NCBI RefSeq assembly: GCF_042408815.1
Contig: NZ_JBHOQR010000002.1
Span: 62,001-126,000 of the forward strand
From: Thermoflexus sp042408815
GTDB taxonomy: Bacteria > Chloroflexota > Anaerolineae > Thermoflexales > Thermoflexaceae
DNA length: 64,000 bases
Direction of reading: 5' to 3'
The translations under genes were made by a program, and so were the position numbers. Position 1 is the stretch's first letter; the number at the start of each line of letters is the position of its first letter. The notes under the pieces are model-generated. The model was not told the DNA's origin, searched no databases, and worked only from the letters and a program-made list of their open reading frames with translations. Below are positions 1-8,111 of the stretch, piece by piece.

Positions 1-1
1 C

Positions 2-250
2 AACCCGGGGACATGGTATCATCACGGCGTCATGCTCAGCCTGGCCCTCGGCGCACTGTTCCGCCAGGCCGGCCAGCGCTCCCGGATCTGGCATGCCGCC
101 CTGGCCATGAGCACCGGTGCCATCACCCTCTGGGGAGTAGCCTGGCATGCCTTCATCGGGTGGACACCTCTGCTGGACATGGGAACGCTGGGCGCACTGG
201 GGCTATGGATTCTGCTGGCCTATGAGCTATGGGGGAAACAATCCACATGA
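2..250 (+). CDS. C-terminal end of a membrane protein (partial)
   Basis: The reading frame is open from the left edge to a TGA at 248-250, so this is the tail of a longer gene. About 82 residues are visible. Two or three hydrophobic stretches (around GVMLSLALGALF, HAALAMSTGAITLWGVAW and LGALGLWILLAYEL) indicate an integral membrane protein. No family can be named from this fragment. Its stop overlaps the ATG of the next gene (ATGA at 247-250), which implies an operon and translational coupling. Confidence 0.6.
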   Translation, partial: NPGTWYHHGVMLSLALGALFRQAGQRSRIWHAALAMSTGAITLWGVAWHAFIGWTPLLDMGTLGALGLWILLAYELWGKQST

Positions 251-1590
251 AGGAGACCAGATATCGAGCGCTCCTTATCGGCGTGTGGTTCGGGATTCTC
301 ATGCTTCTCTTTCGCCCACAGCTGCACGGCATGGATACCGTCGCCTATTACGCATGGCTGCGCGCAGCGACGATCCGCCACAGTCTGGATGTCAGCGAGG
401 AATTCGCCCGCTTCGGATACGGAGAGGAGCGCAAGCAATCGCCCACCGGATATCGGATCAACGAATGGCCAGTGGGGCCAGCACTGCTATGGTCGCCCTT
501 CTTTGTGACCGCTCATCTCCTGGTCCGGCTGGGAAACACGCTGGGAATGCCCGGGGAGGATGATGGATACAGTGCGCCTTACTTAATACTAACAGCCATG
601 GGATCCGCCCTTTACGCCCTGATCGGCCTGGAGTGGCTCCGGCAGATGGCCCGCCGGATCGCTTCCCCAGCCTGCGCCATGGCGGGAATCCTGACGGCAT
701 GGCTGGCCTCGCCGCTGGTGTTCTATATGTCCGCTCATCCTTTCATGGCCCATGCGACCGATTTCTTCGTCAATGCCCTGTTTTTATGGGAATGGGCCCG
801 GGCGAACACACCCACCGCCTGGGCCCGGCTGCGGTTGGGGCTGATCGGCGGGCTGGCAGCGATGGTGCGCTATCAGAATGCGACCTTGCTGATCTGGCCG
901 GCGCTGGAAGATCTGGCGAGGCTTCGCCAAATGCCACGGGGAGGAACACTCCGACTGGCAGCCCTGGGAGTGGGAGCGGGGATCGGCTTCCTGCCTCAGA
1001 TGATCGTCTGGAAGATCGTGTTCGGACAGTGGGTGGTGGGAAATCCCTACGGGATCGCGGGGGCGGGAGCGTTCGACTGGCGTGCCCCCCATCTGCTAAA
1101 GGTGCTGTTCTCCACAAACCGAGGCCTTTTCCTATGGACCCCTATTGCCATCTTCGCCCTGCTGGGCCTGATCGGGCCACTCCGACGTGCCTGCCCCCGA
1201 TGGGCTTATTTCATCCTGGCGCAAACCGCCGCTCAGATCTATATTGTCGGCTCGTGGAGCGCCTGGTCCGGAGCTGCAGCCTTCGGACCGCGGCTGCTGA
1301 CCGGCTTGTTCGCTGGGTTCGCTCTCGGGCTGGCGGCACTCTATGAGGCTGGGCGGACACGCTGGGGGATGCAGCCGGTAATCGCCCTCGGCGCGGCCGC
1401 TATCGCCTGGAACCTGATCCTGCTGGCCCGCTATGGGATCGGCGATGTGCCGCGCGCAGGTCCGGTCCCCTTGACGGATCTCTGGCTGGGCCAGCTCACC
1501 TTTCCGGTTCGCGCCCTCGAACGGATGGGGCCGCTGATCCGAGGGCTCCTCCGGCATGGGCTCCTGGACAAGGGCCTTCCGGGCTCATAG
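247..1590 (+). CDS. multi-pass membrane glycosyltransferase-like protein (GT-C type)
   Basis: A 447-residue polytopic protein with about ten hydrophobic segments. The N-terminal loop after the first segment has an acidic DTVAYYAWLRA motif and an arginine-rich loop, as in GT-C lipid-linked-sugar glycosyltransferases (PMT/ArnT-like), which place a catalytic Asp in the first external loop. I chose the ATG at 247, which overlaps the upstream stop, over an in-frame ATG at 229; the GGGGGA at 231-236 would be its ribosome binding site. The GT-C role is inferred from topology and the loop motif; donor and acceptor are unknown. It could also be an uncharacterised membrane protein family common in Chloroflexota. 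Confidence 0.55.
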   Translation: MKETRYRALLIGVWFGILMLLFRPQLHGMDTVAYYAWLRAATIRHSLDVSEEFARFGYGEERKQSPTGYRINEWPVGPALLWSPFFVTAHLLVRLGNTLGMPGEDDGYSAPYLILTAMGSALYALIGLEWLRQMARRIASPACAMAGILTAWLASPLVFYMSAHPFMAHATDFFVNALFLWEWARANTPTAWARLRLGLIGGLAAMVRYQNATLLIWPALEDLARLRQMPRGGTLRLAALGVGAGIGFLPQMIVWKIVFGQWVVGNPYGIAGAGAFDWRAPHLLKVLFSTNRGLFLWTPIAIFALLGLIGPLRRACPRWAYFILAQTAAQIYIVGSWSAWSGAAAFGPRLLTGLFAGFALGLAALYEAGRTRWGMQPVIALGAAAIAWNLILLARYGIGDVPRAGPVPLTDLWLGQLTFPVRALERMGPLIRGLLRHGLLDKGLPGS

Positions 1591-1648
1591 GATCGGCATG
1601 CCCACCGCTTGCGAAGCCCAAAGCGCAATCTCCATGGGAGGTCCCGAG

Positions 1649-2908
1649 ATGGCCACTGCGAAATGGGTCTGGGAGATCCGGAGGGAGTTCCCTGCCCTCG
1701 GGCAGGAGATCGAGGGAAAGATCCCAGTGTTCCTGGATGGCCCAGGAGGCTCCCAAGTGCCCCAACGTGTGATCGAGGCGATGGCCCGGGCTATGGCGGA
1801 AGCGAACGCCAACACCCATGGGGCCTTCCCCATCAGCCGACGGGTCGACGCCCTGATCGCCAGGGCCCGACAGGCTGCCGCGGACCTGGTCGGTGCCTCG
1901 CCCGAGGAAATCGTCTTCGGCCCGAATATGACCACGCTGACCTTTCAGATCAGCCGGGCGATCGCCCGACGGCTGCGCCCCGGGGATACGATCGTGGTCA
2001 CCCGGATGGATCACGACGCCAACGTCGCGCCCTGGCTGGCCCTGGAGGAACAAGGGGCCATCATCCGCTGGATAGATTTCCACCCTGAAGATGGAACCTT
2101 GGATATGGAAGGGCTGGCCCAGGCGCTCTCTGAGCGCCCCCGCCTGGTGGCGGTGGGATATGCTTCCAACGCCCTGGGCACGGTGAACCCCGTGCGCCGC
2201 ATCGTGGAGATGGCTCACGCAGCCGGCGCCTGGGTCTACGTGGATGCTGTCCACGCGGCACCGCACCTCTTCATCGATGTGCAAGAGCTGGACTGCGATT
2301 TCCTGGTCTGCTCCGCCTATAAGTTCTTCGGACCCCACGTCGGGGTTCTGTACGGCCGAAAGGATCGACTGATGGCGATCCGCCCCTATAAAGTGCGCCC
2401 GGCACCCGATCACCCACCCGAAGCCTTCGAGACGGGGACGCAAAACCACGAGGGGCTGGCCGGGCTAATCGCCGCAATCGAATACCTGGCGGATATCGGC
2501 TGCCGCTTCGGAAGCCCCGCAGACCCCTCCCGGCGGGCAGCGATCCGGGCTGCCATGGAGAAGATCCGGGAACATGAGCGGGCGCTGTGCACGCGGCTGT
2601 TGGAAGGGCTGGAGGAGATCCCCAACCTCACGATCTACGGCATCCGCACCATGGCCCGCTGGGCGGAGCGGGTACCGACCGTCTCTTTCCGGGTTCGGAA
2701 TCGGCATCCCCGGGAAATCGCAGAAGCGCTGGGACAGGAGGGGATCTACGTATGGGACGGGAATTTCTACGCCCTGGGAGTGACTGAACGCCTCGGCGTG
2801 GAAGGGCAGGGAGGATTGGTGCGCGTGGGCGCACTGCATTACAACACGCTGGAGGAGATCGATCGGTTCCTAGAAGCGCTCCGCCGGATCATCGCCCATC
2901 GCAGGTGA
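1649..2908 (+). CDS. cysteine desulfurase-like aminotransferase class V
   Basis: A 419-residue PLP enzyme of the class V aminotransferase fold. The motif SAYKFFGPHVGVLYG puts the Schiff-base lysine at Lys225. FLDGPGGSQVP near the N-terminus and the HDANVAPW stretch match the 'cysteine desulfurase-like' family related to SufS/CsdA. I chose ATG 1649 because GGGAGG lies 7 bases upstream; the frame runs open back to 1556, overlapping the previous gene. No suf or isc partner is adjacent, so a role in Fe-S assembly is not supported by context. The substrate could be cysteine, selenocysteine or another amino acid. The next gene is convergent. Confidence 0.85.
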   Translation: MATAKWVWEIRREFPALGQEIEGKIPVFLDGPGGSQVPQRVIEAMARAMAEANANTHGAFPISRRVDALIARARQAAADLVGASPEEIVFGPNMTTLTFQISRAIARRLRPGDTIVVTRMDHDANVAPWLALEEQGAIIRWIDFHPEDGTLDMEGLAQALSERPRLVAVGYASNALGTVNPVRRIVEMAHAAGAWVYVDAVHAAPHLFIDVQELDCDFLVCSAYKFFGPHVGVLYGRKDRLMAIRPYKVRPAPDHPPEAFETGTQNHEGLAGLIAAIEYLADIGCRFGSPADPSRRAAIRAAMEKIREHERALCTRLLEGLEEIPNLTIYGIRTMARWAERVPTVSFRVRNRHPREIAEALGQEGIYVWDGNFYALGVTERLGVEGQGGLVRVGALHYNTLEEIDRFLEALRRIIAHRR

Positions 2909-2973
2909 TCCGCCATCCGCTTACCCCATGATCTCCTCAACGGAGAGGACGAGAGAGGAGGATCTCGCCCCGC

Positions 2974-2993
2974 CAGGCAATCCGGATTGCCTG
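2974..2993. repeat. perfect 20-bp palindrome
   Basis: Two 10-base arms, CAGGCAATCC and GGATTGCCTG, meet with no spacer in the 258-base gap between two convergent genes. No T-run follows on either strand. It may be a protein-binding site or the core of a bidirectional terminator. Confidence 0.5.
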
Positions 2994-3166
2994 ATAGCCT
3001 TCAGAGGAGGGATCCCACCCCACTGGGCCAGGCCCACCACCCCGGCCATAAAGGGGAAGCGGATGCTTCTGCTCGGAATCGGCCGAGGGCTCCGCAGCAC
3101 GTCCAAAGGCCTCGGATGGGCTGTCCCCATTTACTGGAAGGCTTCACATGGTGCAGCCCGGGCGCT

Positions 3167-4375
3167 TCACCAGACCCGGCCAATCAGGCCCTTGAGATAT
3201 TCGGATTCGGGGAACGAAAGACGGATAGGGTGGTCTGGACCCTGGGAGAGCTTCTCCAGGATCTGGACCTCCCGTCCGGCGTCCTCGGCGGCGGCGAAGA
3301 CGATCTTCTGAAAGAGCTCTAGGGAGACCAGGCCCGAGCATGAGAAGGTGATCAGCAAACCGCCGGGGCGGATCAGGCGCAGGGCCTGGAGATTGATATC
3401 CTTGTAGCCACGGGCCGCGCGGTTCAGGTGAGCCTGAGCATAGGCGAACTTGGGGGGATCCAGGATCACCGCGTCGAACCGCCGCCCGACAGCGGCAAAG
3501 CGCCGCAGCATCTGAAAGGCATCCCCCTCCACGTTCTCCACCCGCCCCGGATCGAAGCCGTTCAGCCGGATGTTTTCAAGGGCCAGTTGCAACGCTTCCC
3601 TCGAGGTATCCACGTTCACCACCTGTCGGGCTCCGGCGGCCAGGGCATAGACCGCGAAGGCACCCGTATACGAGAAGGCGTTGAGGACCTCCTCCGCGCC
3701 GTTGAGATAGGCAGCCGCCCGTTGACGGTTCTCCCGCTGATCGAGATAGAAGCCCGTCTTGTGCCCCCGCCGCAGATCCACATAGAAGCGAAGCCCATGC
3801 TCGGAAATGATCAGCCGGTCCGGCGGGGCATCGCCCGTGAGGAGCCCGCATCGGGGTGGCAACCCTTCCTTCTCCCGCACCTCCACATCGCTTCGCTCAT
3901 AGATTCCCCGAGGCTGGAACTGCTCCTGAAGCAGACGAACGAGGAAAGGCTTCCAGCGTTCGATCCCCAGGGTGAGGGACTGGAGAACCAGGAAATCGTT
4001 GTAACGGTCGACGATAAGCCCGGGCAGTCCATCGCTCTCGGCGAAAACCAGACGATAGGCGGTGGTGCGCTCCTCCAGACGCAGGGCTTGGCGAGCCTGG
4101 GCTGCCCGCTCCAGGCGCTGCCGCCAGAAGGACACATCGATCGGCTCTTGGGGGTCCCAGGTGAGCAGGCGGACCAGGATCTGGGAGCGACGGTTGAGAT
4201 AACCCCGGGCGAGCCATTCGCCCTGGAAGGTGAAGACCTCCACCAGTCCGCCATCCTCCACGGGTCCCTCCAGGCGGCCCATGGCTCCCGAGAAGATCCA
4301 GGGGTGATGACGACGAACCGGCCGGTCGTGTCCCGGTTTCAGATAAAGACGGGCGGATGCGTTGGGAAGCTCCAT
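3167..4375 (-). CDS. rlmI: 23S rRNA (cytosine) methyltransferase RlmI family
   Basis: A 402-residue class I SAM-dependent methyltransferase. An N-terminal PUA domain (about residues 10-85, with RRHHPWIFSGA) precedes the EEHD-type linker and a Rossmann domain with NAFSYTGAFAVYALAAGA (SAM binding), the motif DAVILDPPKFA and the catalytic SCS with Cys346. This is the layout of E. coli RlmI (m5C1962 of 23S rRNA), at the usual length of about 395 residues. The gene is convergent with the aminotransferase and divergent from the UbiB-type kinase. Specificity within the RlmI/RlmL/RlmK group is inferred. Confidence 0.9.
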   Translation of the reverse strand: MELPNASARLYLKPGHDRPVRRHHPWIFSGAMGRLEGPVEDGGLVEVFTFQGEWLARGYLNRRSQILVRLLTWDPQEPIDVSFWRQRLERAAQARQALRLEERTTAYRLVFAESDGLPGLIVDRYNDFLVLQSLTLGIERWKPFLVRLLQEQFQPRGIYERSDVEVREKEGLPPRCGLLTGDAPPDRLIISEHGLRFYVDLRRGHKTGFYLDQRENRQRAAAYLNGAEEVLNAFSYTGAFAVYALAAGARQVVNVDTSREALQLALENIRLNGFDPGRVENVEGDAFQMLRRFAAVGRRFDAVILDPPKFAYAQAHLNRAARGYKDINLQALRLIRPGGLLITFSCSGLVSLELFQKIVFAAAEDAGREVQILEKLSQGPDHPIRLSFPESEYLKGLIGRVW

Positions 4376-4449
4376 GCGGGACTCCCGGAGGTGGGAATCT
4401 CTTCACTATTTTGCGCTCGACGTCTTCGTTCGGGGAGCCGGCTCGGAGG

Positions 4450-4479
4450 TTGCCCCTCGCTCCTCCGCTGGGCCACAAT
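4450..4479 (+). promoter_or_regulatory. candidate sigma70-type promoter for the ABC1 kinase gene
   Basis: TTGCCC at 4450-4455 and CACAAT at 4474-4479 are separated by 18 bases and end 32 bases before the chosen start. Both hexamers are imperfect. Confidence 0.3.
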
Positions 4480-4511
4480 TCAGAGACAACGGGAACCGGG
4501 AGGGGCATCCC

Positions 4512-6158
4512 ATGGCCTATGTGCGGTTCCTCCGGGTGCTGGGTTTCGCAATGCGACTGCTGACCCATGTCGTGGTATGGGAGCTTCTCTTGCGACGGCT
4601 GCGCCCTGCATGGGTTCAAGGGACAGCGCCCCGGCGCTATCGAGGCTGGGCGACAGCGTTCCGGGATCTGGCGATGCAGCTGGGCGGGGCGCTGATCAAG
4701 CTGGGCCAATTCCTGAGCGCGCGGGTGGATGTGCTGCCGGATTTCGTCATCGAAGAGCTGGCCCAGCTCCAGGATGAGGTGCCGGCAGAGCCCTTCGAGC
4801 GCATCCGTCCGGTGATCGAGGCCGAGCTGGGGAAACCCCTGGAAGTCGCCTTTCGGTCCTTTGAGCCTGAGGCCGCCGCCGGGGCTTCCCTGGGGCAGGT
4901 CCATCGGGCATGGCTTCTGGATGGAACGCCGGTGATGGTGAAGGTGCAGCGGCCGGGCATCGAGCGGTTGCTCGCCGCTGACTTGGCTGCCCTGACCGCT
5001 GTTGCGCGGATCCTTTCCCTGTATCCGGCCCTGCGCCGGCGGGTCCATCTGGACCGCCTGTTGCAGGAGTTCGCCCGCACACTGGCAACGGAGCTGGATT
5101 ACACGGCGGAGGCCCGGCATGCGGAGCAGTTCGCCCGAAACTTCGCGGACGATCCGGGCGTTCGCATTCCGCGGCCGTTCTGGTCCCATATCCGGCGGCG
5201 GGTGCTGGTCCTGGAAGATGTCACCGCGATCAAGATCACGGATCTCGCCGCCATCGAACGGGCGGGCATCTCCCGCGTGGCCGTCGCCCGGCGGCTCTAC
5301 CAGACGTATCTGCGGCAGGTCTTCTACGATGGCTTCTTCCATGCCGATCCCCACCCCGGTAATCTCTTCGTGGAGCCCCTGGAGGGCGAGGTGCCGACCG
5401 ATGAGGGTCGTCCTTTCCGACTGACCTTCGTGGACTTTGGTATGGTCGGGCGGATCTCCCCGGAGGCCCGCCGCTGGCTGCGGGAGGCGGCCATGGGTCT
5501 GGGGACCCGGGATGCGCGGCGGATCGTCCGCGCCATGCATGCCCTGGGGTTTCTGCTGCCGGGGACGGATCTAGAAGCGATCACACAGGCGGTGGAACGC
5601 CTGCTCGACCACATATGGGGTCTTTCCATGGGGCAGCTCCGGGAATGGTCTCTGCGGGAGGCGGAGGCGCTCTTCCTGGAGTTCCGCGAGCTGCTGCTGC
5701 GCTTTCCCTTCCAAATCCCCCAGGAATTTCTGCTGCTCGGGCGCACCCTGGGATTGCTGGCCGGGCTGGTCACCCGCCTGGATCCAGAGTTCAATCTCTT
5801 CGCCGAGGCGGAACCCTTCGCCCGGCGTCTGCTGGAAGAGGAGGCGCCCTCTCTGTCCGAGCAGGTCTTCGAGCTCATACGCCCGCTGCTGCGGATCCCC
5901 TTGGATCTGGGGCGCTTCCTCGAGCGGTCCCTGGCCGGGGGGATCCGTTGGGAGGTAACATTCCCGGAGGCCCGGGAGACACTGATTTTGATCGCGGAGG
6001 GGTTTCAGCGGCTGGTCTGGCAGATCACCGGGTTCGTCTGGGTGCTGCTGGCGCTGTTCGCGTTCGCGAATCAGCAGCCCACGCTGGCCGGAGTGTTGTT
6101 CGGGATCGGGGGGTTGTGGCTGCTGTGGGGGCTCCGCCCGCTGCGACGGCGGGGGTGA
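4512..6158 (+). CDS. ABC1/UbiB (ADCK) family atypical kinase
   Basis: A 548-residue protein with the family hallmarks in order: the KxGQ motif (ALIKLGQFLSAR) near residue 65, the Ala-rich nucleotide loop (AAAGASLGQVHRA), the catalytic lysine in VMVKVQRPG, ExD (ELDYTAEA), the catalytic loop DGFFHADPHPGNLF and the metal-binding DFG (FVDFGMVG). One or two C-terminal membrane segments (about residues 500-540) anchor it. Members support quinone biosynthesis or membrane lipid homeostasis. I chose ATG 4512 because GGGAGGGG lies 6 bases upstream; the open frame reaches back to 4362. A UbiA-type prenyltransferase lies elsewhere in the window but is not linked. Confidence 0.9.
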   Translation: MAYVRFLRVLGFAMRLLTHVVVWELLLRRLRPAWVQGTAPRRYRGWATAFRDLAMQLGGALIKLGQFLSARVDVLPDFVIEELAQLQDEVPAEPFERIRPVIEAELGKPLEVAFRSFEPEAAAGASLGQVHRAWLLDGTPVMVKVQRPGIERLLAADLAALTAVARILSLYPALRRRVHLDRLLQEFARTLATELDYTAEARHAEQFARNFADDPGVRIPRPFWSHIRRRVLVLEDVTAIKITDLAAIERAGISRVAVARRLYQTYLRQVFYDGFFHADPHPGNLFVEPLEGEVPTDEGRPFRLTFVDFGMVGRISPEARRWLREAAMGLGTRDARRIVRAMHALGFLLPGTDLEAITQAVERLLDHIWGLSMGQLREWSLREAEALFLEFRELLLRFPFQIPQEFLLLGRTLGLLAGLVTRLDPEFNLFAEAEPFARRLLEEEAPSLSEQVFELIRPLLRIPLDLGRFLERSLAGGIRWEVTFPEARETLILIAEGFQRLVWQITGFVWVLLALFAFANQQPTLAGVLFGIGGLWLLWGLRPLRRRG

Positions 6159-6286
6159 ACAACATCAAGATTCGATCTGCGAAGAACGCAGTGATCGCGA
6201 AAGCATCTTCCCCTTCCGGGTGCTCCGGGATGGGAGACCCACATTCCACAACCAGACAGATCCGGCACCGTATCGGGTTCCCGGAT

Positions 6287-6502
6287 TCAAGAGGGTCGGG
6301 GGCCAGTCTGCGCCCGCTCGTCCTCCTCCAGCCACGCGTCCAGCGCCGCGCGCAACGCCAACAGGGTTTCCCGACGGGCGGCGTGCAGATGCCGCCAGAA
6401 GCCTTCCGGGAGCATCGCCTTCATGGCCTCCCGAATCTCCTGGGAAGCCGCCCGCAAATGGCTCCGCGCCTCCTCTGGCCATCGCTTCCGCGCCTCGGCC
6501 AT
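6287..6502 (-). CDS. small hypothetical helical protein
   Basis: A 71-residue charged, almost wholly helical protein (Ala, Arg, Glu and Leu rich; for example RETLLALRAALDAWLEEDE). An ATG is preceded by GGAGGG about 8 bases upstream on the minus strand. I do not recognise the family. The good ribosome binding site and amphipathic composition argue that it is a real gene. It lies just downstream of the Xer recombinase gene on the same strand (138-base gap). Confidence 0.55.
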   Translation of the reverse strand: MAEARKRWPEEARSHLRAASQEIREAMKAMLPEGFWRHLHAARRETLLALRAALDAWLEEDERAQTGPRPS

Positions 6503-6639
6503 GCCTCACCCTCCGGAAGGTTTTCATATTGATTTTGACCGGGAAACGGAAGTCATGCAAACCCATTGGGCCAGCGGTTTCCGGCGGCCGAAATCTCCGG
6601 TCATCCTTCGCCGACCGGCATGCTCTCCTCGAGGGGACA

Positions 6640-7659
6640 TTAGGGATCCGGCTCTGATCCTTCGAAGGCCTGGCGGTGGACCGCGCGGAGCCGCTTCGGA
6701 GAGACTCGGGCGTAGCGCCGGGTAGTGGTTGGGGAGGCATGCCCCAGCAAATCCTGAACGGCAGCCAGATCGCCCGTCGCCTCCAGGATCCGTGTGGCGA
6801 AGTAATGGCGGAATTGATGGGGCGTGATGGCTTCCTCCAGACCGGCCTCCCGGGCCAGGACTATCAGCGCCCGCCGGACTCCCTCCGGGGTCAGGGGGCG
6901 CACTGCATTCCCTGCGCCCCGATCGTGCCGGGCAAACAGCGGCCGGTGATCCACCGTCTTGCCCCGGGCCCCGGCATCCCGAGCCTGCAGATAAACCTGA
7001 AGGGCCTGCACGGCGGCACGATCCAGGAACGCCAGCCGCTCTCTCCCGCCTTTCCCGTGGCGCACCCACAGGATTCCCTGAGCGGGGTCGAAATCGCCCC
7101 GCCGAAGGGCCACCAGCTCGCCCACCCGGATCCCGCTGCTGCGCAGGACCAGGAGCAAGGCGAGATCCCGGAGGCGAAGGAGCTCCTTCCGGCGGGAGCG
7201 CGCGGGCGGCCGGGAGCGAGCTGCCTGGAGCAGGGCCTCCAGCACCTCTTCCCGGGGGAGCCGGGGCAGGGGAGGGGAAGGTCGCCCCCGCTGCGATCGC
7301 AGCTCCCGCACCAGCCGGCGGGCTTCTTCCGCCGGCAGCCCCCACAAGCCTTCATCCAAGAGGAAGTTCACCCAGCCCACCACGGCCGCCAGATAAGTCT
7401 GGCGAGTGGCCGCTGGCAGTGCCCGGCCTTCCTCGCGGCATCGCCCCTCCAGATAGGTGATGAAATCCCGCACGATCCCGGGGTCCAGATCCGCCGTTGT
7501 GCGCTGATCGGGATCTATATCGAACACGGATAGATATTCCAGGAAACGCTGAAGGGCGGTTCGATACGTCTGGATCGTGCGGGGACGCCGGCCGTAGCGG
7601 ACGGCCAGGCCCTCCAGGAAAGCCAGCACCGCGCTGCGCAGGCTCAGGGCCTCGGTCAT
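6640..7659 (-). CDS. Xer-family tyrosine recombinase
   Basis: A 339-residue integrase with a SAM-like N-terminal domain (about 8-105) and a catalytic domain with the full active set: Arg178 (SSGIRVGEL), Lys203 (HGKGGRER), His281 and Arg284 (HQFRHYFATR), His307 (LLGHASP) and nucleophile Tyr316 (TTRRYARV). Length and motifs fit XerC/XerD-type recombinases that resolve chromosome dimers, rather than phage integrases. I chose ATG 7659, with GGGGGA just upstream; the frame is open to 7902 but that extension is low-complexity. A dif-like site lies 264 bases upstream of the start, which supports a chromosome-dimer-resolution role for a single-recombinase system. No phage or integron genes flank it. 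Confidence 0.88.
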   Translation of the reverse strand: MTEALSLRSAVLAFLEGLAVRYGRRPRTIQTYRTALQRFLEYLSVFDIDPDQRTTADLDPGIVRDFITYLEGRCREEGRALPAATRQTYLAAVVGWVNFLLDEGLWGLPAEEARRLVRELRSQRGRPSPPLPRLPREEVLEALLQAARSRPPARSRRKELLRLRDLALLLVLRSSGIRVGELVALRRGDFDPAQGILWVRHGKGGRERLAFLDRAAVQALQVYLQARDAGARGKTVDHRPLFARHDRGAGNAVRPLTPEGVRRALIVLAREAGLEEAITPHQFRHYFATRILEATGDLAAVQDLLGHASPTTTRRYARVSPKRLRAVHRQAFEGSEPDP

Positions 7660-8111
7660 GGATCCCCCTGCTGGAAGCGTTCTGCACCCTCCGGCTTGCG
7701 CCGCCTGGAGGCGTCGGCGACCGCTGGCCCTGCCACCCCGGAGCCTCCTCCCCTCGGGGGGTAGGGGAACCATGGATCCTCCATCGCGATGCCGTCTCCG
7801 GGTCCTCGGGGTCGCGAGGACTACTGGAGCGATCGCCGGCTCTATGATAAACCCGCCGCGGGACCATCCCGGGGGAGGAGCGGGGGGGATCGGCGGGGGC
7901 ATGGGGCTCCGGGGCCATTTTAGGTTTGTTTAAGGTATCTTATACAAACCATATAGGGCTCATGGCCGATGCCCCTACGCCGCGTCCTCCGCCCCAGGAT
8001 CATCCTTATATGAGGGCAAAGGCCTGATGCAAACAGATGAGATCGCGGGGATGCGTCGGCCGAACGGCTTTCCGCATCGGCGCAGGCCAACGCCCGGTGC
8101 CTAGCCCCGAT
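7660..8111. other. 452-base gene-free region between GH31 and xer genes
   Basis: This gap follows the GH31 gene and leads into the recombinase gene, both on the minus strand. It contains the candidate dif site at 7923-7950 inside a short A+T-rich patch (about 7918-7960) that stands out from the GC-rich surroundings. A GATGCG/CGCATC imperfect hairpin near 8050-8085 could end the GH31 transcript. No convincing ORF was seen. Confidence 0.5.
7923..7950. other. candidate dif (Xer recombination) site
   Basis: 28 bases arranged as an 11-base arm GGTTTGTTTAA (7923-7933), a 6-base centre GGTATC (7934-7939) and an 11-base arm TTATACAAACC (7940-7950). The arms are inverted repeats matching at 10 of 11 positions. 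The 11-6-11 geometry and inner ends (..TAA and TTAT..) are those of bacterial dif sites, where XerC and XerD bind the arms and cut at the edges of the centre. It is next to the only Xer-type gene in the window, as in streptococcal xerS/difSL and epsilonproteobacterial xerH/difH. Confidence 0.65.

Noticed and set aside
7660..7902. An N-terminal extension of the Xer recombinase to 420 residues.
   Set aside because: The added 81 residues are Pro/Gly/Arg-rich low complexity; the start at 7659 gives the normal family length and has a ribosome binding site.
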